From the NCBI GenBank assembly GCA_966191535.1, contig CBIGPF010000005.1:4952-68951 (forward strand): a stretch of 64,000 nt of DNA, read 5' to 3'. The DNA is from Pseudomonas sp966191535 (GTDB lineage Bacteria; Pseudomonadota; Gammaproteobacteria; Pseudomonadales; Pseudomonadaceae). A program made the position numbers and the translations under genes. Below the pieces are notes generated by a model. The model searched no databases and was not told the origin of the DNA. It worked only from the letters and a program-made list of their open reading frames with translations. Position 1 is the first letter of the stretch. Each line of letters opens with the position of its first letter. Shown piece after piece: positions 24,001-31,456 of the stretch.

Positions 24001-24100
24001 GGATCACCAGCTTGCTGAAGGCCTGCATGCCGAGCAGGACGATCAGCAGGCTGACCACGGTCGCCAGCACGGGGCGACGGATGAATGGATCGGTAAACAT
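21044..24100 (-). CDS. mexW: RND multidrug efflux inner-membrane pump (MexW-like)
   Basis: HAE1-family resistance-nodulation-division pump, 1018 aa from the ATG at 24100 (AAGGA upstream), the same length I recall for P. aeruginosa MexW. Twelve transmembrane segments and two large periplasmic loops fit the family. The proton-relay Asp pair is in GLVVDDAIVVVENI, and the second half has the matching GLISKHGILIVEFANQ. It exports drugs together with the adaptor encoded just upstream and an outer-membrane factor, which is not present here (MexVW uses OprM). An in-frame ATG 42 bases upstream adds residues with no family match. No regulator gene adjoins the operon. Confidence 0.88.
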   Translation of the reverse strand: MFTDPFIRRPVLATVVSLLIVLLGMQAFSKLVIREYPQMENALITVTTFYAGANAETIQGYITQPLQQSLASAEGIDYMTSVSRQNYSVISIYAHIGANSDRLVTELLSKIGEVKTQLPPDAEDPVLDKEAADASALMYISFFSEQMNNPQITDYLSRVIQPKLATLPGISEAEILGNQVFAMRLWLDPVKMAAYGVTAGDVASAVREYNFLSAAGEVKGELVVTSVNASTDLKSPEAFAAIPLKTAGDRRVLMGDVARIELGAASYDAVSSFNGIPSVYIGIKGTPSSNPLDVIKEVRAKMPELEEQLPPGLKVSIAYDATRFIQASIDEVVKTLGEAILIVIVVVFLFLGAFRSVIIPVVTIPLSMIGVLFFMQVMGYSINLLTLLAMVLAIGLVVDDAIVVVENIHRHIEEGKSPFQGAIEGAREIAVPVVTMTITLAAVYAPIGFLSGLTGALFKEFAFTLAGAVIISGIVALTLSPMMCSRLLRHDENPSGLAHRLDLIFEGLKVRYQRALHGTLNSRPVVIVFALLVLAIIPLLMMFTHKELAPEEDQGIVFIMANAPQTANLDYLSKYTAEFEGIFRKFPEYYSAFQINGYNGVQTGIGGMLLKPWDERQRSQMELLHAVQGELDKIPGLQIFGFNLPSLPGTGEGLPFQFVINTASDYQSLLQVAERVKKRAEESGKFAFLDLDLAFDKPELVVDIDRAKAAQMGVSMQDLGVSLGALLGEGEINRFTIDGRSYKVIAQVERAYRDNPSWLNNYYVKSKSGQLISLSTLVTFHERARPRQLNQFQQLNSAIISGVPMVSMGEAIDTVRGIAEQESPRGFSFDYAGASRQFVQEGSALMITFALALAVIFLVLAAQFESFRDPLVIMVTVPLSICGALIPLFLGLSSLNIYTQVGLVTLIGLISKHGILIVEFANQLRHERGLSVREAVEEAAAIRLRPVLMTTAAMVLGVIPLLLATGAGAVSRFDIGVVIATGMSVGTLFTLFVLPCVYTLLAKPDKKPAEAPAPATAH

Positions 24101-24237
24101 GCTCTCAATCCTTCCTGGTTGGATTTGCTGCGCGTCGGCCATGCGGCGTTGAAGCGGTATGGCGAGATGCTCGCGAAATCCGGGCAGAGCGGTTGTCTCT
24201 GGTTGCCCTCGCCGGGGGCGAGGGCACTGCTATGCGA

Positions 24238-25380
24238 TTACTGCGGGTCCTTGACGATGGCCACGGCGGTGCCGTTGTCCAGCTTGAGCTGGCCGGAGGT
24301 CACCACTTCTTCGCCGGCCTTCAGGCCCTCGAGGATCACTACGCTGCCTTCGCGGCGTTCGCCGGTCTTCACGAAGCGGCGTTCGACTTCGAGCTTCTGC
24401 TGCGAAGACTCCGTGACCTTGGTCTGGCGGGTGCTGGCCACGTCGGCGTCCTTGTCGTCAGCCTTCTTCTTTTGCGGCACGACCACGTAGACCGAGTTGC
24501 CATACAGGGTGAAGGCCACGGCCGTCTCGGGGACCACGACGCGCGGCGCACTGTCCGGCAGTTGCACCTCGAGGTTGGCGAACATGCCCGGCAGCAGCTT
24601 GCCGTCGGGGTTGGCCATGCTGGCGCGGACCAGCAGGTTGCGCGTCTGGTTGTCCACGCGGGGGCTGATGGCATCGATCTGCGCGTCGAAGGTCTGGCCC
24701 GGATAGGCCGCCACGCGCACCACGACTTTCTGCCCGCGCTTGAGCAGCGGGAAGTCCTGCTCGGGCAGGAAGAAGTCCACCTGCAGGGTCGTGAGGTCCT
24801 GCAGGGTGACGATCTCGGTGCCCGGGGAGACGTAGTCGCCAACGTCCACCTGACGGATGCCGATGGTGCCGGAGAAGGGCGCGAGGATGCGCTTCTTGTC
24901 CAGGCTCGCCTTCAACTGCGCGACAGTGGCGGTGGAGCGGTTCAACTGGGCGGCCAGGCGGTCGTACTCGCTCTTGGAGATGGCCTGACGGCCCACCAGG
25001 CTCTTGCCGCGCTCGTACTCCACCTGGGCCAGCCCGAGGTCCGCCTCGGCGGTACGCAGGGTGGCCTGTTCGACGTCGGATTCGAGCTGCACCACCGGCT
25101 GGCCGACCTTGACCTTGTCGCCGGAGACGAACTGCACCGCGGTGACGGTCCCGGACACCTCGGCAGTCAGGGTCACGCCCTGGATGGCGCGCAGGGTCCC
25201 GATGGCCTGCAGGCGGCTCTGCCAGTCGCGCTCTTCGGCGTGGCTAGCGTTCACGCTCACCGGCGGACGCGGTGCCGAGAACATGGCGATCTGTTTCTTG
25301 ATGGAGAGGTATTTCGAGCCGGCGAGCACCGCAACGATGACGGCAACTACGCCCAGCATGATCAGCATGCGGCGCAACAT
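24238..25380 (-). CDS. mexV: RND efflux periplasmic adaptor (MexV-like)
   Basis: Membrane-fusion protein, 380 aa. The N-terminal hydrophobic helix (LIMLGVVAVIVAVLAG) serves as signal or anchor. It is followed by the lipoyl/barrel-sandwich pieces LTAEVSGTVTAVQFVSGDKV and RILAPFSGTIGIRQVDVGDYV, an alpha-hairpin between them, then beta-barrel and membrane-proximal domains. The start at 25380 has AGGAAG upstream; the longer frame adds 41 Arg-rich residues that look non-coding. A Lys/Asp-rich insert (KKKADDKDAD) near residue 305 is unusual but short. A 137-bp spacer with a GCCCTCGCC hairpin (24208-24228) separates it from mexW. Confidence 0.88.
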   Translation of the reverse strand: MLRRMLIMLGVVAVIVAVLAGSKYLSIKKQIAMFSAPRPPVSVNASHAEERDWQSRLQAIGTLRAIQGVTLTAEVSGTVTAVQFVSGDKVKVGQPVVQLESDVEQATLRTAEADLGLAQVEYERGKSLVGRQAISKSEYDRLAAQLNRSTATVAQLKASLDKKRILAPFSGTIGIRQVDVGDYVSPGTEIVTLQDLTTLQVDFFLPEQDFPLLKRGQKVVVRVAAYPGQTFDAQIDAISPRVDNQTRNLLVRASMANPDGKLLPGMFANLEVQLPDSAPRVVVPETAVAFTLYGNSVYVVVPQKKKADDKDADVASTRQTKVTESSQQKLEVERRFVKTGERREGSVVILEGLKAGEEVVTSGQLKLDNGTAVAIVKDPQ

Positions 25381-25571
25381 CTTCCTGTTCCTTGGTACGT
25401 GCCTGGCAGCAATCGGGCGCGATCGCTCGCCCATGAATTGCCGGGCGGCCTTCCGTTCGCGCAGATATCGATCAGGCTTTGAAGCCGATACGGGACGCCC
25501 CATTGCGGGGCGGAATTGCGCACCTTATGCCTGAATCGACGGCGAGTCAAAGGGCTGCGTTTACAAGAGGT

Positions 25572-25583
25572 TTCGTACGAAAA
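25572..25583. promoter_or_regulatory. TTTCGTACGAAA palindrome upstream of mexV
   Basis: A perfect 12-bp palindrome sits in the AT-richer part of the 288-bp gap before mexV, about 190 bp from its start codon. Size and symmetry fit a TetR- or MarR-type operator, but no such regulator is encoded nearby. Confidence 0.4.
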
Positions 25584-25668
25584 GTAAGGTTGTTTGCGGC
25601 AGATGCGCGCTGAATCGGTGCAGCAGAGGGAACAGGGAAGGGAGCCACATCCATGTGGCGCAGGAGGA

Positions 25669-27294
25669 TCAGGCGCTGAGCTTGCGGGTGACGTCGGCGA
25701 GCTCGCCGGAGAGGCCATGCAGGTGGCGGCTGGCGCCCTGGGTGCGGACCACGTTTTCCTCGTTGGTGGCGCCGATGGCGGTGATCTCGGTGAGGTTGCG
25801 CGAGATGTCCTCGGCGACCGAGGTCTGTTCCTCGGCGGCGGTGGCGATCTGCCGGTTCATGTCGCGGATCGCCTCCACGGCATGGGTGATGCTGCGCAGC
25901 ACTTCGCCGGCCTGGGTGACGCGCTCCACGCCCTGTTCGCTGCGGGTCTGGCCGCTCTCGATAGCGCGCAGGGCGTTGACCGAACCGGTCTGCACGGTGT
26001 CGATGATCTGGTGGATCTCGGCGGTGGACTCGGCGGTGCGCTGGGCCAGGGTACGGACTTCGTCGGCGACCACGGCGAAACCACGGCCGGCTTCACCGGC
26101 ACGGGCGGCCTCGATGGCGGCGTTGAGGGCCAGCAGGTTGGTCTGGTCGGCGATGCCTCGGATCACTTCGAGCACCTTGCCGATGCGCCCGCTGTCGCTT
26201 TCCAGGCGGCGGATGACCTCGGCGGTATTGGCAATCTCGTTGCTCATCTCGGTGATGGTGACGATGGTGGTCTTCATCACCTCGCCGCCCTGTTGCGCGT
26301 GCTGGTCGGCATCGTCGGCGGCGCGTGCAGCGTCGGAGGCGTGGCGGGCGACTTCCTGGGCGGTGGCGGACATCTCGTGCATCGCCGTGGCCACCTGGTC
26401 GGTGCGCGAGAACTGCTCGCGGGTGCCTTCGGCCATCAGGGTGGCAATGGCATTCAATTCACCGCTGGCGGTGTCCAGTTCGGTGGTGCTGTGCTTGAGG
26501 CGGGTGAAGGTCTCGGCCAGGAAGTCGCGCAGGGTGTTGGCGGCGCGGGCCAGGCGGCCCAGTTCGTCACGGCGGCTCGCATCCACGCGCTCGCCGAAGT
26601 TGCCTTCGCTGAGCTGGGCGATGTGCTCGATCAGGCGGGCGATCGGGCCGATCAGATTGCGGTTGACCAGCCACAGGCTGAGCAGTCCCAGGACGAGGCC
26701 GGAGATCAGCAGGATCAGGCTGCCGCCGATGGCGGTGCTGTGGGCGCTGGCGGAAATGCTCTGGGCTTCCTGCTGGGCGTCGCGGTGCAGGCTGTCCACC
26801 AGAACGGCCATCTGTTCGCTGGCGGCGCGGTCGATGCCTTTCACCGCGGCGTCACCGGCACGCGGGTCGCTGCCGGCGGCCAGGTAGGCGTCGCGGCCCT
26901 TGCGGTAGGCCTGGCCGAGCTGGCGATGTTCGTCGCGCAGGCGGGTCACCTGTGCCTTGAGCTGCGGTTCGTCGGCGGCATTCTGCTCCAGGCGGCCGAG
27001 CACGTCCTGCACGGCGCGCTCCTGGTCCTCGAACTGACTCCAGTACTTGTTCAGGTCGGCCGGCTGCTGGCCGCGCAGCAGGACGTTCTTCCATTCCTGC
27101 ACCTGGACCTTGAAGGCCAGGTTGGCCTGATCGACCAGTTGTGAGGAGCGCAGCGGGCCGTCCAGCAGGCGCTGGTAGGCGCTGACGCTGTCGGAGAGGA
27201 AATGGAAGCAGGCCAGGGCGATCAGCAGCACGAGCAGCAGGCTGCCGCCCAGCAGCGAAAGGATCTGGGTACGCAAGGAAGTGTTGGGGGACAT
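25669..27294 (-). CDS. Methyl-accepting chemotaxis protein
   Basis: Transmembrane chemoreceptor, 541 aa. TM1 spans about 11-33 and TM2 about 188-210; the periplasmic part between them is alpha-helical and looks like a four-helix-bundle sensor. HAMP covers about 211-265. The cytoplasmic signalling domain has the conserved hairpin tip VIRGIADQTNLLALNAAIEA (from residue 378), which binds CheA/CheW. The C-terminus lacks a CheR-tethering pentapeptide. The ligand cannot be read from sequence. It is monocistronic between the mexV-like gene and the DUF1513 gene. Confidence 0.93.
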   Translation of the reverse strand: MSPNTSLRTQILSLLGGSLLLVLLIALACFHFLSDSVSAYQRLLDGPLRSSQLVDQANLAFKVQVQEWKNVLLRGQQPADLNKYWSQFEDQERAVQDVLGRLEQNAADEPQLKAQVTRLRDEHRQLGQAYRKGRDAYLAAGSDPRAGDAAVKGIDRAASEQMAVLVDSLHRDAQQEAQSISASAHSTAIGGSLILLISGLVLGLLSLWLVNRNLIGPIARLIEHIAQLSEGNFGERVDASRRDELGRLARAANTLRDFLAETFTRLKHSTTELDTASGELNAIATLMAEGTREQFSRTDQVATAMHEMSATAQEVARHASDAARAADDADQHAQQGGEVMKTTIVTITEMSNEIANTAEVIRRLESDSGRIGKVLEVIRGIADQTNLLALNAAIEAARAGEAGRGFAVVADEVRTLAQRTAESTAEIHQIIDTVQTGSVNALRAIESGQTRSEQGVERVTQAGEVLRSITHAVEAIRDMNRQIATAAEEQTSVAEDISRNLTEITAIGATNEENVVRTQGASRHLHGLSGELADVTRKLSA

Positions 27295-27449
27295 CTGTTT
27301 TACGCCTCTAAGACGCAGGGTGGGAATCGGTCAGCCTTTGCATCGGCCGCGTGGCGGTCTTCTTGACGTCAGGGAGACGAGTGGTAGGGGGTTCAGATGC
27401 TCTGGGACGGGCGTTCTGGCGAATGCCGAGTGAGCGACTGAGCACACCC

Positions 27450-27496
27450 GTAGGAGCGCGCCATGCGCGCGATCGCGGGCATGGCCCGCTCCTACA
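27450..27496. repeat. REP-type palindrome
   Basis: GTAGGAGCGCGCCATGCGCG faces CATGGCCCGCTCCTACA around a GCGATCGCG centre. It lies just downstream of the DUF1513 gene, in the gap before the chemoreceptor gene. Confidence 0.8.
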
Positions 27497-27507
27497 GGAG
27501 GCTCGGT

Positions 27508-28602
27508 TCAGGCCAGGTGCAGGTGGTTGTCCCAGAAGGCCGGAGGCAGCTCCAGGGGCGTGCCGGTGACGCGCTCGTTGCGGCAGTCGTAGACGCGGCA
27601 GCGGCCCTGTCCGGAGGTGACGACGAAGCCGTCCTTCACCGCGCCGACGCCGGCGCAGTCGGGCAGGGGAGCGTCCAGGCGCACGGCGCCGGTGTCCAGG
27701 TCCCAGATGAAGAAACGGTTGCCGCGCGGGGCGGTCAGGGCGACCAGGCGCAGGTCGTTGTGCACGGCGACGCTGGCGGTGTACTGGGTCATCGCCAGGC
27801 GTTGCTCGTCGGCCAGCGGGAAGGCCTGGAAGGCTTCGCCGGGACGTTTGATGGCGAGCAGGTCAGCGCGGTCGTGGGAATCGCCCATGTACTGCTGGCC
27901 CGCGACGATGGTGCCGTCCGCAGCGATGGCCAGATGGCGCACGCTGTTCATCTGTTGCGGCAGGGTTTCCTTGGAGATCAGCGTGCCGTCACGCTGCATC
28001 AGCACCAGGCTCGGCTCCATGGCATCGAGGTTCATCTCCACGCGGCTTTCGGCTTCGGTGCGAATGCCGCCGTTGGCCACCACCAGGGTTTCGCCATCGG
28101 GCATCCAGGACACCTGGTGCGGGCCGAGGCCGTGGGTGGAGGCCTCGCCGGTGTGGCTCAGGCGCTCACCGTCGAATCGGTACACGCCAAGCAGACCGCG
28201 GCCAGGATCGGTGGTGTCGTTCTCGGTGGCGTAGAGCCACTCGCCGTCCTTGTGCCACACGCCGTGGCCGTAGAAATGGCGGTCGGCCTGCGAGTCGAGG
28301 GTCTGCAGCAGGCGGCCGTCGTTCAGGTCGATCAGGTAGCTCTGCCGGCCCGGGCGGCGGGCGACGAACAGCGCCAGCGGCAGGCTGGGGTGCTGTACCA
28401 CGTCGTGGCAGCGCAGGCCGACCTCGGTGGCGAACGCGCAACTGCCGTCCAGGCGATAGCCCACGGCGTAGTGCTTGCCATCTGCGTCGTCACGGGCGGA
28501 CAGCACCAGGGGCTCCTTGCCCTTGCGTGACAGCGTCCAGCCGCCGAAGGTCAGGGCGCCGAGCAGCAGGCTGCCCAGGCCGATCACGTGACGTCGCAAC
28601 AT
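27508..28602 (-). CDS. DUF1513 protein with Tat-like signal
   Basis: A 364-aa protein of the DUF1513 family, predicted beta-propeller (repeats such as GVWHKDGEWLYATEN and SWMPDGETLVVANGG). The N-terminus LRRHVIGLGSLLLGALTFGG has twin arginines before a hydrophobic core, suggesting Tat export. The ATG at 28602 has AGAGGTGAA upstream; starts further upstream add unrelated sequence. In pseudomonads this family accompanies imelysin and DUF1111 genes, and those lie directly upstream on the same strand (28756-32794). A periplasmic role in iron acquisition is inferred from context only. Confidence 0.82.
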   Translation of the reverse strand: MLRRHVIGLGSLLLGALTFGGWTLSRKGKEPLVLSARDDADGKHYAVGYRLDGSCAFATEVGLRCHDVVQHPSLPLALFVARRPGRQSYLIDLNDGRLLQTLDSQADRHFYGHGVWHKDGEWLYATENDTTDPGRGLLGVYRFDGERLSHTGEASTHGLGPHQVSWMPDGETLVVANGGIRTEAESRVEMNLDAMEPSLVLMQRDGTLISKETLPQQMNSVRHLAIAADGTIVAGQQYMGDSHDRADLLAIKRPGEAFQAFPLADEQRLAMTQYTASVAVHNDLRLVALTAPRGNRFFIWDLDTGAVRLDAPLPDCAGVGAVKDGFVVTSGQGRCRVYDCRNERVTGTPLELPPAFWDNHLHLA

Positions 28603-28755
28603 GGCGTTCACCTCTATCACTTCTTGCATCCCATCGATCTTGCGAGCTAGAGCCAGCCTAGGCGGGATAGTGCGGCGGATGCGGAGTTGGCTCCAGCCAA
28701 TGAGCAATCCGACGCGCCGTCCCAATGACGCATGGCCGACGCGCAGCAGATCGAG

Positions 28756-29817
28756 TCAATCCCCGTCGTTGGCGTTGAAGCCCAGTTGCACGCCCAGGGC
28801 CTTGGCCAGGTCGCCTTCGTGCAGGCGATGGACGACGTTCAGGCTGTCGTACAGCTCGTTCAGCTGCTTGAGGCCGGCTTCGTTCTTGAGCAGTTCGCTG
28901 AGCGGCTGGTTGATCGCCTTCAGCTTGCCGTGGACGTCGGCGTAAGCCGCGTCGATCGTGCCGGCCAGCTCTTTCTGTTCGGCCGGCAGCAGGGCGCGCA
29001 GCCCCTTCTTGTCGGTACCGTCCCACAGCGCCTGGGCGCCGGTGAGGCTGGAGTCCAGGCTCGCCAGGGAAGCGTCGCTGCGCCAGCCTTCGGCCTGGAA
29101 CGGTTGCGGGATGCCCTTGCTCTGGCGGCCCAGCGGGGTGCCGAGCTTCTTCTTCAGCATGTCCAGCGCGGTGACCTGTACGCGCAGCAGCTCGGCGATG
29201 GCCTCGTGGGCATCGGCGTAGCGCTCGTTGGGGAACTTGGAGAGCTGGGCGAGCATGCCGCCGTCCTGCTTCCATTGCGCCAGGATGTTCTCCGCCAGCG
29301 CCTGCTGGTGTTCGCCGATGGCCTCCAGCAGCGGGCAGTAGCGCGCCTTGGTCTCGGCGTTGGCGAGGTCGATCTTGGCGTCGTAGAGGATGTATTCGTA
29401 GGCGGTCAGGCCCTGCACCACGACGCTGGACTTATCCAGGGTCGCCGGGGAAATCGCGTTGCCGCTGTTGAGCAGCTGCTCGACCTGGCGGGCCACGAGG
29501 TTCTTCTTGTCCGGCCAGAATTGTACCTGCCAGGAACGGTTGCCCTCGGCCAGCGGGCCGACCAGCAGTGGTTGCAGCTCGGCCCAGGCCTTCTGCGCGG
29601 CCATGAAGTCGGCGCGGGCCTTGGTCAGGTCTTCCTTGCCCTGGCAGTAGGCCAGGGCGCTGGCGGCCAGCGCACGGTCGGCATCGACCCAGCGGCTGTA
29701 GGTCGGCAGGATCACCTGCTGGGCCAGCGTGGCGCTGGTGGTGGCCTGCGGGTCGGTGGGCGAACAGGCGCCCAGGGCGATGGCGAGGCTGGTGATCAGC
29801 AGTCGGGGGCGGAACAT
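28756..29817 (-). CDS. Imelysin-like lipoprotein with altered GxHxxE motif
   Basis: Imelysin/M75-family protein, 353 aa, with a lipobox IALGAC giving lipidation at Cys18. The helical domain retains DKSSVVVQGLTAYEYILYD, where the usual GxHxxE motif reads GLTAYE: Gly136 and Glu141 are kept but His is replaced by Thr138. The family is tied to iron uptake and protein or metal binding in the periplasm. Loss of the His suggests a different ligand set from the IcmP-like protein at 31457-32794. It lies 15 nt after the DUF1111 gene and is probably cotranscribed. Confidence 0.83.
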   Translation of the reverse strand: MFRPRLLITSLAIALGACSPTDPQATTSATLAQQVILPTYSRWVDADRALAASALAYCQGKEDLTKARADFMAAQKAWAELQPLLVGPLAEGNRSWQVQFWPDKKNLVARQVEQLLNSGNAISPATLDKSSVVVQGLTAYEYILYDAKIDLANAETKARYCPLLEAIGEHQQALAENILAQWKQDGGMLAQLSKFPNERYADAHEAIAELLRVQVTALDMLKKKLGTPLGRQSKGIPQPFQAEGWRSDASLASLDSSLTGAQALWDGTDKKGLRALLPAEQKELAGTIDAAYADVHGKLKAINQPLSELLKNEAGLKQLNELYDSLNVVHRLHEGDLAKALGVQLGFNANDGD

Positions 29818-29832
29818 GGTGGGCTCGGCTCC

Positions 29833-31257
29833 TTAGAGTGAGTTCAGGAACGCCAGCAGGGCATCGCGCTGCCCGGCGTCGAAATTCAGTACGCGTTGCT
29901 TGGCCGCTTCGGCTTCGCCGCCGTGCCATAGCACGGCTTCGAGCAGGTTGCGGGCGCGGCCGTCGTGCAGGAACTGGGTGTGGCCGTTGACCGTCTCGGT
30001 CAGGCCGATGCCCCACAGCGGCGCCGTGCGCCAGTCACGGCCGCTGGCAAGAAATTCCGGGCGATTGTCCGCCAGTCCGTCGCCCATGTCATGCAGCAAC
30101 AGGTCGCTGTAGGGGCGGATGACCTGGTTGGCCAGCTCCGGTTCGGCGGCATTGGCGCCGGTGGTGAACTTGGGGGTGTGGCAGCTGGCGCAGCCGCTGT
30201 CGTGGAACAGGCCCTTGCCGGTGAGCACTTGCGGATCGTCGACCTTGCGCCGCGCCGGCACCGCGAGATTGCGGGCGTAGAAGGCGACCTGGTTGAAGAT
30301 GTGCTGGCTGACTTCCGGCTTGCCACCGTCGATGGCGTTCAGGCAGTCGACCTGCGCCGGGGTGCAATCGTCGTGGGGCAGCAGGTCGCTGGTTAGGCCC
30401 ATGTCGCCGGAGAAGGCGTGGGCGTTCTGCTGGGCGACGTTGGGCTGCCCGGCCTTCCAGCCGAAACGGCCGAGGACGGTTTCCTGCGCGGCGTCGTCCC
30501 AGACGCGATTCGGTCGGCCACGGACGCCATCGCCGCCCTTGGCCTGGAGCTCGGCGTTGGCGAGGATGTCCGCCTCGCTGATGGACTCCAGCAGGCCCAG
30601 ACCGATCATCGGCGGGGCGATACGGGCGGAGAACATTGTGTCCTTGTGCATCGGGCCGTAGCCCAGGTCGCTGATGCGCAGCCTGGGCTTGCGCAGCTCG
30701 ACCACGGTGCCGTCCTTGAAGGTCACCGGCACGGCGTCGTACTCCACGCGCACCTTGCCTTCAGGCTTCACGCCGGGGATGGCCGAGTCCTGGAACTGGC
30801 CGCCGTACACCGGCTCGGGCACCACGCCCAGGCGCTTGATGGTTTCGACATCGGCGGAGCCGGCGGGGATCGACAGACGCACCAGCATCGACACGGCGTT
30901 GACGTCATTGAGCTCCGGTGGATGGCCGCGGCCGTCCTTGATGTGGCAGTTCTGGCAGGCGTTGGTGTTGAACAGCGGGCCGAGGCCGTCGCGCGCGGTG
31001 GTGGTGGTCGGTGCGATTACCCAGGGGTTGCGGAAGAAGCTGTTGCCTACGGCGAAGTCCAGGCGACGACTCGGCGTGAGGTTGCCCGAGGGCATGGAAT
31101 AGGCGTTGCGGTCGCTCTGTTTCACCGTGGCTGCACCGCCGGACAGTGCTTCGCCAGGCTCGGCCACGGCGTGCTGGGAGGTCTCCGGCTTGCACGCGGC
31201 AAGGGCGAGGGCAGACAGCAGCGGCACGAGGCACAGGGCGGTACGGCGGTGGAGCAT
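29833..31257 (-). CDS. DUF1111 di-heme lipoprotein (thiol oxidoreductase-like)
   Basis: A 474-aa member of the DUF1111 family, which is related to di-heme cytochrome c peroxidases. The lipobox LALAAC puts the lipid at Cys22. Two CxxCH heme-attachment sites are seen: CQNCH at 101-105 and CASCH at 356-360. Candidate distal ligands are in HDMGDGLAD and FLHDGRARN near the C-terminus. It is probably periplasmic-facing and requires the cytochrome c maturation system. It is the first gene after a Fur-box-like dyad (31315-31339) and is followed by the imelysin-like and DUF1513 genes, suggesting an iron-regulated unit. Confidence 0.85.
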   Translation of the reverse strand: MLHRRTALCLVPLLSALALAACKPETSQHAVAEPGEALSGGAATVKQSDRNAYSMPSGNLTPSRRLDFAVGNSFFRNPWVIAPTTTTARDGLGPLFNTNACQNCHIKDGRGHPPELNDVNAVSMLVRLSIPAGSADVETIKRLGVVPEPVYGGQFQDSAIPGVKPEGKVRVEYDAVPVTFKDGTVVELRKPRLRISDLGYGPMHKDTMFSARIAPPMIGLGLLESISEADILANAELQAKGGDGVRGRPNRVWDDAAQETVLGRFGWKAGQPNVAQQNAHAFSGDMGLTSDLLPHDDCTPAQVDCLNAIDGGKPEVSQHIFNQVAFYARNLAVPARRKVDDPQVLTGKGLFHDSGCASCHTPKFTTGANAAEPELANQVIRPYSDLLLHDMGDGLADNRPEFLASGRDWRTAPLWGIGLTETVNGHTQFLHDGRARNLLEAVLWHGGEAEAAKQRVLNFDAGQRDALLAFLNSL

Positions 31258-31314
31258 TGGCGGGGGTTCCAGGGCGGTATATGGCAGCGCGCCATGGTAG
31301 CAGGGGTGTTAAAT

Positions 31315-31339
31315 GCAAATATGAAAAATTTGTATTTGC
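31315..31339. promoter_or_regulatory. Fur-box-like dyad upstream of the DUF1111 gene
   Basis: GCAAATA-N11-TATTTGC, AT-rich centre, 25 bp in all. The outer GCAAAT and ATTTGC match the extended Pseudomonas Fur box, but the central 13 bp are only partly conserved. It lies about 58 bp upstream of the start codon at 31257, a usual place for an iron-repressed promoter. Confidence 0.65.
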
Positions 31340-31368
31340 GAACGACTTCTTTTGTCGTCCGGAAATGA

Positions 31369-31393
31369 CAAAGCCCCGCAGGGCGGGGCTTTG
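31369..31393 (-). terminator. Hairpin terminator after icmP
   Basis: CAAAGCCCCGC, 3-nt loop, GCGGGGCTTTG: a perfect 11-bp stem with only a short T-run, placed 64 nt past the icmP stop. It would separate icmP from the DUF1111 unit. Confidence 0.7.
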
Positions 31394-31456
31394 CAGAGGC
31401 TTGCAGGTGGCTGCGGCGTGGAGCCGCAGCGCCTTCAACCCGTCAGGGCAGGCTGA

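Noticed and set aside
22226..24490. 754-codon open frame opposite mexW
   Set aside because: His/Gln/Arg-rich composition typical of antisense frames in high-GC genomes; the RND gene on the other strand is clear.
25644..25659. GCCACAT-CC-ATGTGGC as terminator of the chemoreceptor gene
   Set aside because: A 2-nt loop and no T-run make a hairpin terminator unlikely.
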